Shown: positions 7,980-15,508, counted from the first letter of the stretch. The stretch: 64,000 nt of DNA from Streptomyces sp. P9-A4 (GCF_036634195.1 NZ_JAZIFY010000001.1:2986501-3050500); one strand, 5' to 3'. Notes: generated by a model not told the origin, from the sequence alone. Translations and numbers: made by a program.

Positions 7980-8420
7980 TTAGGCCCAGGGGTCAGGCTC
8001 CCACACGGGGTGCACGGTGACCGTCGTACCTCCTTCCGGCTGCCGCGCGAGCACGACCCGGCGGGCGAGCTGCCGCAGAAGGCTGTTCCGTTCGACGTCG
8101 TTCATGAGCTTCCAGCCGACCGCGAGAGCGGCGACGACGGGAACATAGTCCTCCTGGTGCGGGGTCAGTACGACAACGGAGAGCCGCTCTAGGGCGGCCG
8201 TCGTGGCGGCCTGCTGCGTGCGGATCACGTCGCGGGCGGCCTCGTACTCACCGGGCCCGTACTCGTCTGGGTCGGCAGCTCGGTCCGCTCGAAGCCGTGC
8301 GAGCGCAGCTTTCTGCTTGTCCGCTTCGGCCTCCAGGCGGGCCCGCTCGCGCGCGGCGGCTGCGCGCGGGTCTGCTTTCGGTGCCCTCGGTGAGGGCACG
8401 CTGGGGGTCGCGTCGATGGC
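7980..8420 (-). pseudogene. Serine integrase, C-terminal fragment
   Basis: About 145 residues match the C-terminal part of large serine integrases: a coiled-coil region rich in ARERARLEAEADKQ and the segment LLRQLARRVVLAR, ending in VWEPDPWA, a common terminal motif in actinophage integrases. The N-terminal resolvase domain with its catalytic serine and the zinc-ribbon domain are missing. Upstream sequence belongs to a tail gene on the other strand. The stop at 7980 is 31 bp from the attL core, the usual place for an integrase gene. It is therefore a decayed integrase, probably inactive. Confidence 0.7.
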
Positions 8421-9126
8421 GGGGGCGGCCTTGTCCATCCTCGACCGCATCCGCAGCCTCGAACGCGAGGTACGCGAGCTGCGCGGACGCTCTCAGATCC
8501 GCCCGGCAATGAACCAGGTCCTCAACGGCAACGTTACCGTCGGCGAGGGCGGCGCCCTTTCGGTCATGGGCCCCGGCGGAGCCGAAACCCTCCGGGTCGG
8601 CAAGCTGTTTCCCAGCACGGGCGAGTTCGGCGCCGTGATCCGCCGAGACGACAACTCCATCGCCTTCGGGGTCTACCGGGGGAACGCCCCTACCACGCAA
8701 CCGCAGGCACTCCGCTTCCTCGACGCCGACGGGCACGAGATCTTCGCCGAGGACACCGTCGCCCACGGCCTCGCCCGCCCGTACCTTCCACTGCCGATCC
8801 CCACGGAAGAGGACGTCACCCGGTGGCCCCGCACGACGTCCACCGCGTGGACGACGATCGGCCGCTCAGCCGGAATCGTCCAACACCCCCGGCTCAAGAT
8901 CTACGCCGCCATGGCCAGCTCGGCCGGATCGTCCGGGCAGATCCGCTTTCTCGTGGGCGGCACCGTAGTCGCCACGGCCTCAGTGGGCCAGCCGCTCGTG
9001 ACCGAGGCAGCCGTGCCGTCCTACACGTACGAGGGCGAGTTCGAGTTCGAACTACAGGCCCGCATCACCGCCGGCACCGGCACCGTCTACGGCATGACCC
9101 GCTTCCTGTACGGCGTCCAGTCCTGA
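8416..9126 (+). CDS. Phage tail-associated structural protein
   Basis: The protein opens with a short coiled coil (SILDRIRSLEREVRELRG). A low-complexity beta segment follows (LNGNVTVGEGGALSVMGPGG), then a C-terminal beta-rich domain of about 120 residues. This is the layout of small minor tail or receptor-side proteins in Streptomyces phages, located just before the lysis genes. ATG 8416 and TTG 8431 (giving MSILDRI) are both possible starts, and TTG 8431 would give the more natural N-terminus. The gene begins within about 15 bp of the integrase fragment, so the deletion junction lies here. Confidence 0.6.
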   Translation: MAGAALSILDRIRSLEREVRELRGRSQIRPAMNQVLNGNVTVGEGGALSVMGPGGAETLRVGKLFPSTGEFGAVIRRDDNSIAFGVYRGNAPTTQPQALRFLDADGHEIFAEDTVAHGLARPYLPLPIPTEEDVTRWPRTTSTAWTTIGRSAGIVQHPRLKIYAAMASSAGSSGQIRFLVGGTVVATASVGQPLVTEAAVPSYTYEGEFEFELQARITAGTGTVYGMTRFLYGVQS

Positions 9127-9136
9127 CCCCTTCCCC

Positions 9137-9171
9137 AAGGGCCGCCCCGCGCACCGCGCCGGGCGGCCCTT
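9137..9171 (+). terminator. Hairpin between tail and endolysin genes
   Basis: AAGGGCCGCCC (9137-9147) and GGGCGGCCCTT (9161-9171) are perfect 11-bp arms around a GC-rich loop, 11 bp past the tail-gene stop. Confidence 0.7.
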
Positions 9172-9194
9172 CCGCATCTTCGGAGGCATCCACC

Positions 9195-10088
9195 ATGTCC
9201 ACCCCCATGAGCGCCGCGCGCTTCCTCCAGGCCCTCCGCAACGAGGGACTCACCGTCGTGACCACCCCCGGGTGGGAAACCCGCAACCGCAACCACAAGG
9301 GCCCGTGGGGGCCCGTCCACGGCGTAATGGTCCACGCGACCGTGACCGGCCCGAAGGTCGACGGCGTCCGCATCTGCCGCGACGGGTACGAGGGCCTGCC
9401 GGGCCCGCTGTGTCACGGCGTGATCCGCCGCGACGGCTCCGTACACCTCGTCGGCTACGGCCGTACCAACCACGCGGGCAGCGGAGACCCCGATGTCCTC
9501 CGGGCCGTCATCAACGAGAAGCCCCTGCCGGCCGACAACGAGGCCACGACGGACGGCAACCGGCACTTCTACGGGTTCGAGTGCGAGAACCTGAACGACG
9601 GCAAGGACCCGTGGACGCCAGCCCAGCTGGAGGCGATCGAGAAGGCCGCCGCCGCCCTGTGCCGCGTCCACGGCTGGGACGAGCGGCCCGTCATCGGACA
9701 CCTGGAGTGGCAGCCGGGCAAGTCCGACCCGCGCGGCTTCACCATGCCGGCGATGCGCGACCGCGTCGCCGACCGCCTCGGCGACAAGCCGAAGCCGGCG
9801 CCGAAGCCCACCCCCACGCCGAAGCCGTATGTCCCGCCCGTGTTCCCGGCCGGCCTCGCCCCGGGTCGCACCACACCGTCCGCCCGTGCACTTCAGCGCG
9901 TGCTCAAGGCCACCGGCTTCATGCCGAAGGCCACGCCCGAGGCCGACAACTACGGCCCGGTCACCGAGGCGTCCGTCAACCGCTTCCACGCCGCACACCC
10001 GCAGTACCGCGCGGCCGGGAAGACGTACGACCCGAACATCGGCCCGCGCGGGTGGGCGTACCTGCACCGCCTCGCGTACGGCCGCTGA
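9195..10088 (+). CDS. Endolysin: N-acetylmuramoyl-L-alanine amidase
   Basis: The 297-residue protein has an N-terminal amidase_2/PGRP domain. Zinc ligands are visible as the His in VMVHATVTG (near residue 47) and in VIGHLEWQPGKSDPRGF (near residue 168). A Pro/Lys linker of KPAPKPTPTPKP type leads to a C-terminal peptidoglycan-binding module (ALQRVLKATGF to VNRFHAAHPQ). It would cut the bond between muramic acid and the stem peptide during host lysis. GGAGG eight bases before ATG 9195 fixes the start. The holin-like genes follow at once, forming a lysis cassette. Confidence 0.88.
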   Translation: MSTPMSAARFLQALRNEGLTVVTTPGWETRNRNHKGPWGPVHGVMVHATVTGPKVDGVRICRDGYEGLPGPLCHGVIRRDGSVHLVGYGRTNHAGSGDPDVLRAVINEKPLPADNEATTDGNRHFYGFECENLNDGKDPWTPAQLEAIEKAAAALCRVHGWDERPVIGHLEWQPGKSDPRGFTMPAMRDRVADRLGDKPKPAPKPTPTPKPYVPPVFPAGLAPGRTTPSARALQRVLKATGFMPKATPEADNYGPVTEASVNRFHAAHPQYRAAGKTYDPNIGPRGWAYLHRLAYGR

Positions 10089-10172
10089 TCGCGTCCGAAC
10101 CTCGAGCTTTAGTTGAACTTTGAACAAATGCTCGAGCCTCCCACCCCCCACCCCTCACAGGAGGTCCCCCGC

Positions 10173-10400
10173 ATGTCCCCCGTCACGAAGCGCACCATTC
10201 GCACCGTGCTCCAGACCACCGTGGCCCTGGCGCTCGCGCTCCCCGCGATCGTCGCCGCGTCCGGCATCCCCGCCGCCCTGCCCTGGGTGGCCGGCGCCCT
10301 CGCCATCTCGGGCGGCCTCGCCCGCGTCATGGCCCTGCCCGCCGTCGAGGCGCTCCTCGACCGTGTCGGCCTCGGCCTGGTCGACGAGTTCCGGCAGTGA
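10173..10400 (+). CDS. Holin-like small membrane protein
   Basis: The 75-residue product has two hydrophobic helices: VLQTTVALALALPAIVAAS, and a second through ALPWVAGALAISGGLARVM. It lies directly after the endolysin, as phage holins do. AGGAGG eight bases before ATG 10173 supports this start over the longer frame from 10113. Its stop overlaps the next start (GTGA). Holin function is inferred from size, topology and position. Confidence 0.7.
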   Translation: MSPVTKRTIRTVLQTTVALALALPAIVAASGIPAALPWVAGALAISGGLARVMALPAVEALLDRVGLGLVDEFRQ

Positions 10401-10726
10401 CTCAGCCCTCGCCGTCCGACCCGGCCGCCGTCGCCCTTGAGCTGGAGAGGATCAGAAGGACGATCGAGGTGGGGTTCACCCGCACCGACGGGTCCCTCGC
10501 CCTCCTGGTCCAGCGGCATGACCAGACCGACCAGGCGCTCAAGGACCACGCCTCCCGTCTCGACGGCCACGACACCCGTCTCGACACCATCGAGCGCGGC
10601 GAGACCGAGCGGCAGAAGCGCAACGATGGCCGCCTCGACGCCCTCGAACGGGCCCGCTGGCCGCTACCGTCCCTCGCCGTGCTCGTCGCCCTCGCCGGGC
10701 TCATCTACCAGCTCGTCCAGAAGTAG
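10397..10726 (+). CDS. Coiled-coil protein with C-terminal anchor, lysis cassette
   Basis: This 109-residue protein starts at GTG 10397, overlapping the holin stop by 4 bp. Residues 15-85 are charged heptad-like sequence (for example HASRLDGHDTRLDTIER), and residues 90-107 are one membrane helix (LPSLAVLVALAGLIYQLV). That topology resembles XhlA/haemolysin-type accessory lysis proteins, which act with a holin. The role is inferred; no family signature is decisive. A strong terminator follows. Confidence 0.65.
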   Translation: MTQPSPSDPAAVALELERIRRTIEVGFTRTDGSLALLVQRHDQTDQALKDHASRLDGHDTRLDTIERGETERQKRNDGRLDALERARWPLPSLAVLVALAGLIYQLVQK

Positions 10727-10729
10727 ACC

Positions 10730-10759
10730 GCGCCCCCTCCGCTCAGGCGGAGGGGGCGC
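10730..10759 (+). terminator. Perfect 13-bp intrinsic terminator
   Basis: Arms 10730-10742 and 10747-10759 pair perfectly around a TCAG loop and are followed by ATTCGTCGTTT. It closes the lysis operon. Confidence 0.85.
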
Positions 10760-10830
10760 ATTCGTCGTTTCCCCGTTGTAGTCGGGGAGTAGCGTTCTGA
10801 GTGTCTAGGTCAGAACGGACGGAGCCCAGT

Positions 10831-12054
10831 ATGCCCGAGCAGCACAGCCCCGCACTCGCCCCTGAGACATTTGCCCAGCGCGCCCGGATGGCCCGTGACA
10901 GAGCGGGCCTGCCCCGCCCCGTCGCCGGTGGCCTGGTCGGCCGCTCCGCCGAGTGGGTCAAGGGCATCGAGACCGGCGCGATCGGAATGCCCCGTCTGCC
11001 CATGCTCATCCGCCTCGCCACCGTCTACGAATGCGACATCGCCGACCTCACGGGAGACGACCGCATCGCAGCCGCCACCTACACCAAGGCCGCGCACCCC
11101 GACCTTCCAGCGATCAAGCGGGCCCTCACCACCTACCGCCTCACCCCAGGCAACACCGAGCCGGAGTCCGCAGCCGCGCTGAGCGCCCGCGTCCGGCAGG
11201 CCTGGAAGCTCTGGCACGGCACGGGCGACCACCGCTCACGCGTGGCGGCGCTCCTACCCGACCTGCTCGCCGACACCCAGCACTCTTCCCGCGTCCTCGA
11301 AGGCGCCGACCGGCGTCGGGCACTCATCACCCAGGGGCAGGCCTACCACCTTGCGCAGTTGTTCCTGTCGTTCCAGCCAGCGCCCGACCTCGTCATGCTG
11401 ACCGGCGACCGATCCATGACCGCAGCGCAGGACGCCGACAGCCCTCGCGCGATGGCCGGCGCCGCCTGGTACGTGAACCACGTCCACCGCGACGCCAACG
11501 ACGCGGCGGAGGCACGCGTTGAGCTGGCGGAGCAGGCATCCGCCCTGCTCCGCCAGGACGACGAAGAGGACCTGGCGCGCTGGGGACTCCTGCAACTGGC
11601 CGTCGCACTCAGCTACGCCAAAATCGGCCGCGAGGGCCAGGCCTGGCGATACTGGGACCGCGCGAACGACGCCGCCCGCCGCCTCGGCTCCGACTACGCC
11701 CACCCCTGGCTGATCTTCGGGCAGGGCGTCGTCGACGCCTACGCACTCACCATGCACAACGACCTGATGCAGCCCGGCAAGGCACTCGAAGTCGCCCTCG
11801 CCCTCGACGTCGGAAGCATCCCGTCCGCCACCCGCCGCTCATACCACCTGATCGAGACCGCCCGCGCTCACGGCATGAAGGACGAGGGAGTCGCAGCGGT
11901 CGCCCTCCTACAGAAAGCGCACCGCGAGTCACCCGAGACCATCCGGTTCAACATGCACACCCGCATGGTGCTGCCCGAGCTGGCCAAGACCGGCCCCCGC
12001 ATGGTCCGCGAGGACGCCCACGCGCTCGCCCTCGACCTCGGCGTCCCGGTGTGA
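10831..12054 (+). CDS. XRE-family regulator with TPR-like C-terminus
   Basis: The 407-residue protein has an N-terminal Cro/C1-type HTH (residues 10-70, including PRPVAGGLVGRSAEWVKGIETG). A long alpha-helical part of about 300 residues follows, with Ala-rich repeats that look like TPRs. Such HTH-TPR proteins are common in Streptomyces and on its mobile elements as regulators responding to peptides or small molecules. GGAG six bases before ATG 10831 sets the start. It precedes two dyads and a small DUF6415-like gene, probably its targets or co-regulated genes. Confidence 0.75.
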   Translation: MPEQHSPALAPETFAQRARMARDRAGLPRPVAGGLVGRSAEWVKGIETGAIGMPRLPMLIRLATVYECDIADLTGDDRIAAATYTKAAHPDLPAIKRALTTYRLTPGNTEPESAAALSARVRQAWKLWHGTGDHRSRVAALLPDLLADTQHSSRVLEGADRRRALITQGQAYHLAQLFLSFQPAPDLVMLTGDRSMTAAQDADSPRAMAGAAWYVNHVHRDANDAAEARVELAEQASALLRQDDEEDLARWGLLQLAVALSYAKIGREGQAWRYWDRANDAARRLGSDYAHPWLIFGQGVVDAYALTMHNDLMQPGKALEVALALDVGSIPSATRRSYHLIETARAHGMKDEGVAAVALLQKAHRESPETIRFNMHTRMVLPELAKTGPRMVREDAHALALDLGVPV

Positions 12055-12062
12055 TCGTTTAA

Positions 12063-12106
12063 GGGGTAGGAACCGTACCCCTCAGCAAGGGGGTAGGGAC
12101 CCTACC
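12063..12106. promoter_or_regulatory. Two inverted repeats, candidate operator
   Basis: GGGGTA-N7-TACCCC (12063-12081) and GGTAGGG-A-CCCTACC (12092-12106) follow the XRE gene and precede the gene at 12172. Both contain GGTA/TACC arms, so one protein may bind both, most simply the XRE regulator upstream. Confidence 0.5.
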
Positions 12107-12171
12107 TCCCGTCAGTTCCGCGTGCGCCTACCGTCGCAGTACCAGCAGCCCAGCGACGGTGGGAGCAGCCG

Positions 12172-12618
12172 ATGCCCGAACAGTCCGAGCACACCCGAGC
12201 GGCCGAGGATCTCGTCGGGTTCCTCCAGATCGCCACGACTGTTGAGGAGCGCGCCGAGGACGCCGCCCTTGCCACCATCCGCCGGGCCCTCACGATGCAG
12301 CAGAGCCTCGACGCCCTGGAGCTCGCGCGGCTGACGGACGACCTCTTGACGCACTGCGCGAGCCTCGCTGTCGGCGTCGAGACCATCCCCGAGCACGAGC
12401 GTCCGACGCGCGGGCAGGGCGCCCTGAGGGACTGGGCCCAGCTCAAGGCCGACGGGCCCGGCAACGGGCCCCTCGGCACGTGGTCCTACACCCGGCAGCT
12501 CGCCACGGTCGCGCGCAACATGGTCACCGCGATCCGCGATCACCGCGCGGCAACGGAGGCCCGCGCCCCGTACGTCGGCCGGCGCGAGCTGCCCCCGCTC
12601 ACTCCGACCGCCCTGTGA
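12172..12618 (+). CDS. DUF6415-like small protein
   Basis: The 148-residue protein has ALELARLTDDLLTHCASL in the middle and a C-terminal SYTRQLATVARNMVTAIRDH helix, the layout of DUF6415-type proteins found beside HTH-TPR regulators in streptomycetes. No enzymatic residues are evident, and a biosynthetic label often attached to the family is not supported here. GGGAG six bases upstream supports ATG 12172. Its stop overlaps a 27-codon frame (GTGA). Family assignment is from memory of motifs and should be treated as tentative. Confidence 0.5.
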   Translation: MPEQSEHTRAAEDLVGFLQIATTVEERAEDAALATIRRALTMQQSLDALELARLTDDLLTHCASLAVGVETIPEHERPTRGQGALRDWAQLKADGPGNGPLGTWSYTRQLATVARNMVTAIRDHRAATEARAPYVGRRELPPLTPTAL

Positions 12619-12698
12619 GGGAGTGGCACCGGCAGGCGATCTACTGCGTGATCGTCCTCGGCATGCTCGCCGCGCTCTGTCTCGGCATCACCACCTGA
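12615..12698 (+). CDS. 27-residue single-pass membrane microprotein
   Basis: GTG 12615 overlaps the stop of the preceding gene by 4 bp. The frame encodes VREWHRQ followed by a hydrophobic helix (AIYCVIVLGMLAALCLGI) and stops at 12698. The coupled start and clean topology suggest a real small gene, but length alone gives weak support. Confidence 0.4.
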   Translation: MREWHRQAIYCVIVLGMLAALCLGITT

Positions 12699-12762
12699 CG
12701 CCCTCGGCACCCGCTCCCGGTCCATAGGATGGGCGGGCCGCCACGAGAGGAAATGATCACAA

Positions 12763-13170
12763 ATGCGCCCCCAGCGATTCACCGACTACGTCCTCGACCT
12801 CGCCAAGAACGCGCCCAGCGCGACCCGCGTGCAGACCCTCGCCGAGGTCGGGGACGCCCAGCGGCCGTTCGGCCTGGCCATCACGACGGCGAACGGCGAG
12901 ACCCGGTGGCAGTTCGTGGGGCAGCTCCCGGACGGGGAGAAGCACACGGGCTTCACCGATCAGCCGGTGACGGGTACTCCGGCGCCGACGCTGGGCGACC
13001 CGGCCGCCGCCGACTCCCCCGAGGCGTGGCTCGCGGCCGTCCTCGCCGGGGCCGAGTGCCCGGAGATCTCTGCCATCGGCCGGTGGTCCACCAGCTCCGA
13101 GACGGGCGCGCAGCGTGGCATCACCGTCGACTTCCACGACGGCTCGCGGATCTTCGCGCGCCAGCTCTAG
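12763..13170 (+). CDS. Hypothetical protein, accessory gene
   Basis: The 135-residue acidic, soluble protein begins MRPQRFTDYVLDLAKNAPSA and ends in a strand-rich part (GITVDFHDGSRIFAR). It has no cysteine motif except a single Cys and no membrane segment. I do not recognise a family. GAGAGGA upstream of ATG 12763 supports the start. It lies among small cargo genes near the right end of the prophage remnant. Confidence 0.6.
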   Translation: MRPQRFTDYVLDLAKNAPSATRVQTLAEVGDAQRPFGLAITTANGETRWQFVGQLPDGEKHTGFTDQPVTGTPAPTLGDPAAADSPEAWLAAVLAGAECPEISAIGRWSTSSETGAQRGITVDFHDGSRIFARQL

Positions 13171-13243
13171 TCCCTCCCCGGCATCGCCCGGGGAGTGCAC
13201 ATCGCACCACCGTCAGCACCACCTATCTCAGGAGGACTGCACT

Positions 13244-13396
13244 GTGAGTAAGCGATTCGACCCCGGTATGTGTGAGGGAAACTGCCCCGTCTGCGGCGCC
13301 GGCGTGGGCGCCTCGACCGGCCAACCGACCACCATGCACCAACGCGGCGGCACCGGCACCGAGACCTGCCCCGGCAGCGGCCAGCCCGCCCTGTAG
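13244..13396 (+). CDS. 50-residue cysteine-rich putative zinc-binding protein
   Basis: AGGAGG eight bases before GTG 13244 gives a 50-residue protein. It carries CEGNCPVCG near residues 10-17, then a His and a late Cys (MHQRGGTGTETCPGSG). The C-x3-C-x2-C plus H/C spacing suggests a small zinc knuckle, often found in phage and plasmid regulators. The strong ribosome site and the terminator just downstream argue it is real. Function unknown. Confidence 0.6.
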   Translation: MSKRFDPGMCEGNCPVCGAGVGASTGQPTTMHQRGGTGTETCPGSGQPAL

Positions 13397-13435
13397 CGGC
13401 ACGGCCCCGGCCGGACCGTTTGATCCGTACGCACG

Positions 13436-13469
13436 GCGGCCCCGCTTCCCGATTGGGAGGCGGGGCCGC
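13436..13469 (+). terminator. 15-bp hairpin terminator
   Basis: Arms 13436-13450 and 13455-13469 pair with one mismatch around GATT, and TGCGTTT follows. It ends the small-gene cluster just before attR. Confidence 0.75.
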
Positions 13470-13483
13470 TGCGTTTCCACAGG

Positions 13484-13531
13484 TCAAAGGCGGGATGTTT
13501 TGCACACGCTGTTGCTGGTCACAGTGAGCAT
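13484..13531 (-). pseudogene. Displaced 5' end of xth (start codon side)
   Basis: On the minus strand, ATG CTC ACT GTG ACC AGC at 13531-13514 is the native start of exonuclease III (MLTVTS), with CCCGGG just upstream. After the att core it runs into phage sequence and stops after 15 codons at 13484. Joining it across the prophage to 7936 restores MLTVTSVNVNGL, so this is the detached beginning of xth. Confidence 0.75.
13514..13526. other. attR core of prophage remnant
   Basis: This is the second copy of GCTGGTCACAGTG. The phage-side flank GATGTTTTGCACACG is the inverted partner of the TACAAAACATG flank at attL, so together they rebuild a palindromic attP. Confidence 0.8.
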
Positions 13532-13581
13532 CCCGGGAGAATACCGACACCCGATGTCCGCATACATGTACGATACATCGC

Positions 13582-14061
13582 ATGCACATCCAGTCGACGC
13601 CCTACGACCACCCCGACGCCGTCGCCCTCGACGCCGCCGTCCAGGCGGAGTACGCCGCCCGCTACGGCGACGAGGGCGATGTCACACCGCTGGCCGCCTG
13701 GATGTTCTCCCCGCCCCAGGGCCTGTACCTGCTCGCGTACGACCCCGCGGGCCGCCCCGTCGCCACCGGCGGCTGGCGCACCCAGGACAAGAACGACGAG
13801 GGCTACGACAACGGCGACGCCGAACTCAAGCGCATGTACGTCACCCCCGAGGCCCGCGGCCTCGGCCTGGCCCGCCGCGTCCTGGCCGCCCTGGAATCCG
13901 ACGCCCGCGCCGCCGGCCGCGTCCGCATGGTCCTGGAGACGGGCACGGCCCAGCCGGAGGCGATAGCCCTCTACCTCTCCAGCGGCTACGAACCCTGCGC
14001 CAAGTTCGGCCACTACCGCGACTACCCCACGAGCCGCTGCTTCGCGAAGCCGCTGGTCTGA
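13582..14061 (+). CDS. GNAT family N-acetyltransferase
   Basis: This 159-residue GNAT protein has the acetyl-CoA loop ARGLGLARRVL in the middle (R-x-x-G-x-A), a preceding LKRMYV strand and a C-terminal ALYLSSGYEP helix-strand typical of the fold. The motif ELKRMYV before the loop is frequent in acetyltransferases of amines or amino-acid-like antibiotics, but no substrate can be named. It is divergent from the native xth start, and a shared promoter region lies between 13532 and 13581. Confidence 0.8.
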   Translation: MHIQSTPYDHPDAVALDAAVQAEYAARYGDEGDVTPLAAWMFSPPQGLYLLAYDPAGRPVATGGWRTQDKNDEGYDNGDAELKRMYVTPEARGLGLARRVLAALESDARAAGRVRMVLETGTAQPEAIALYLSSGYEPCAKFGHYRDYPTSRCFAKPLV

Positions 14062-14065
14062 GGCG

Positions 14066-15199
14066 TCACCGCAGGATCTCCCGCCAGACGTCGAGCAGGA
14101 CGGCCTCGTCCTTGTAGTTCCGCCGGCTCCCCCGGACCCGGCGGACGGCCTCGTAGCGCCGGACGAGTTCCTCCGCCACCTGCCGCACGACGGCCGGCAG
14201 CTGGTGCCTGATCACCGTCTGCCAGTCGTAGCGGGAGCGCTGCTCGTCGTGCAGGATCCCCACGGGCAGCAGCCGCTGACAGGCCACCCGGCAGACGAGG
14301 TCGGGCGCGTAGACGATCAGGTGCCCCGCTCCGGCCTTCTGCCGCGCGGGCATCTCCCGCAGCGCGCCGTGGGCCGCCCGGTACGCCTCGACGGCCCGCA
14401 CGACGCCGAGCGGGCTCATCCCCTCGGGGAAGACCCCGCGGTAGAGCTCCGATCCGATGCCTCCCCAGAGCCTGTCCAGGCCCTCGTCCGTCGCCGCCAG
14501 GTGCACGGCGTCCACATCGTCACGGGGCGCCAGACAGGCGAGCGCCCGGGTGACCTCCGGCATGGGGAAGGGCTTGCGGTGCGGCCCCACGGAGGCACCG
14601 CGCCGAGGGTCGAAGTATCCCATCCCCTCCCAGTTGCAGGCCATCAGCGCCTGGATGCGCGGGCACCGGATCAGCCCGTCCTGCGCCGTCGGCCGGTTGA
14701 CGTACCCATGGGCCGTGTCGTGCAGCATCCGCGCGACGTCCCGGTCCCGCCCGCACTGGATCTCCAGCCGTACGGTCGACCGGGCGATGTGCTCCACACC
14801 CCACTCGGCCCGGCCCGCCGCGATGATGCTCAGCCGCTGGAAGCCGTCGATGCTCTCCAGGCCGTACACCGCCAGCGAGTCCACGAACCCGCGCGGCCCC
14901 GCCGACTCGGGCACCCGCACCTCGTCCGCCCCCAGAACGACACTGCCCACCCGCCCGAACCGCTCGGGATGATCCCGCAGGGTCGCCCAGAGCTCCCGGT
15001 TGACGGGCGTGTCCCCCAGATACCCCCGCCGCGCCCCGAGCCGCCGCGCCGCGTCCGTACCCATCGCCAACGGCGCGAGGTCCGCGGCCGACACCGAGAC
15101 CTCCCACCCGTGCGGAGTCTGAACGGAGTGGCGAGGCGTCAGAAAGAGAGATTCCCCCTCGGGAAACGGCCACGGCGCGGAACTGAACGAATCAACCAT
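14066..15199 (-). CDS. DGQHR-like (DndB/ParB-type) protein, unknown role
   Basis: The 377-residue soluble protein contains LESIDGFQRLSIIAAG near residue 115. This resembles the DGQHR motif of DndB-like and ParB-like NTP-binding proteins, with Phe and Gln in place of Gln-His. The remainder, with paired Cys (QCGRDRD, RCPRIQALMAC) and a C-terminal basic helical region, is not recognisable. It is convergent with the GNAT gene (4-bp gap). ATG 15199 gives MVDSFSSAPW. No restriction or sulfur-modification genes flank it, so a defence role is not supported. Confidence 0.45.
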   Translation of the reverse strand: MVDSFSSAPWPFPEGESLFLTPRHSVQTPHGWEVSVSAADLAPLAMGTDAARRLGARRGYLGDTPVNRELWATLRDHPERFGRVGSVVLGADEVRVPESAGPRGFVDSLAVYGLESIDGFQRLSIIAAGRAEWGVEHIARSTVRLEIQCGRDRDVARMLHDTAHGYVNRPTAQDGLIRCPRIQALMACNWEGMGYFDPRRGASVGPHRKPFPMPEVTRALACLAPRDDVDAVHLAATDEGLDRLWGGIGSELYRGVFPEGMSPLGVVRAVEAYRAAHGALREMPARQKAGAGHLIVYAPDLVCRVACQRLLPVGILHDEQRSRYDWQTVIRHQLPAVVRQVAEELVRRYEAVRRVRGSRRNYKDEAVLLDVWREILR

Positions 15200-15301
15200 G
15201 CCCGGCTAACTCACGGAACCACACGGAGGTCGCGGTCCCACCCCCAGGAAATCCCCCGCGCACACCCTGGCGGGAGATCGGCGGCGCTTCCCCGGAAACG
15301 A

Positions 15302-15341
15302 CGGAGATCCCGCCCGATCTTCCGATCGGACGGGATCTCCG
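15302..15341. terminator. 18-bp hairpin, bidirectional terminator
   Basis: Arms 15302-15319 and 15324-15341 pair with one G-T exception around TTCC. The hairpin lies 8 bp beyond the tRNA 3' end on the minus strand and also faces the gene starting at 15199. Confidence 0.8.
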
Positions 15342-15349
15342 TTTGTCTG

Positions 15350-15423
15350 TGGACCTGTGGGGATTTGAACCCCAGACCCCCTCGATGCGAACGAGGTGCG
15401 CTACCAGACTGCGCCACAGGCCC
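15350..15423 (-). tRNA. tRNA-Ala, anticodon CGC
   Basis: On the minus strand a full cloverleaf is present: acceptor GGGCCTG paired with CAGGTCC, a D arm with GGTAGCGC, an anticodon stem CCTCG/CGAGG closing the loop TTCGCAT (anticodon CGC, reads GCG), and a T arm TGGGG-TTCAAAT-CCCCA. The discriminator is A and CCA is not encoded. No attachment-site duplication is seen at its 3' end. Confidence 0.93.
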
Positions 15424-15508
15424 TTGCGACGTGTGAAACATTAGCACCCCGACCCGCTCAGGCAAAAATCCGTTCCTCGCAGGTCAGCCCAGGGGGGGTC
15501 GGTGGGGG

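Larger units (their letters stand above)
7937..13526. mobile_element. Prophage remnant integrated in xth
   Basis: The segment is bounded by 13-bp direct repeats (7937-7949 and 13514-13526). Inside are a C-terminal integrase fragment, a tail-associated protein, an amidase endolysin, a holin-like pair, an XRE regulator and several small unknown genes. Head, packaging, replication and most tail genes are absent. The integrase remnant touches the tail gene, so one large internal deletion probably removed the middle of the phage. Without the integrase catalytic domain the remnant should not excise by itself. Confidence 0.85.

Noticed and set aside
15350..15423. tRNA-Ala as an integration site
   Set aside because: No duplicated 3' end or integrase nearby; the prophage uses xth.
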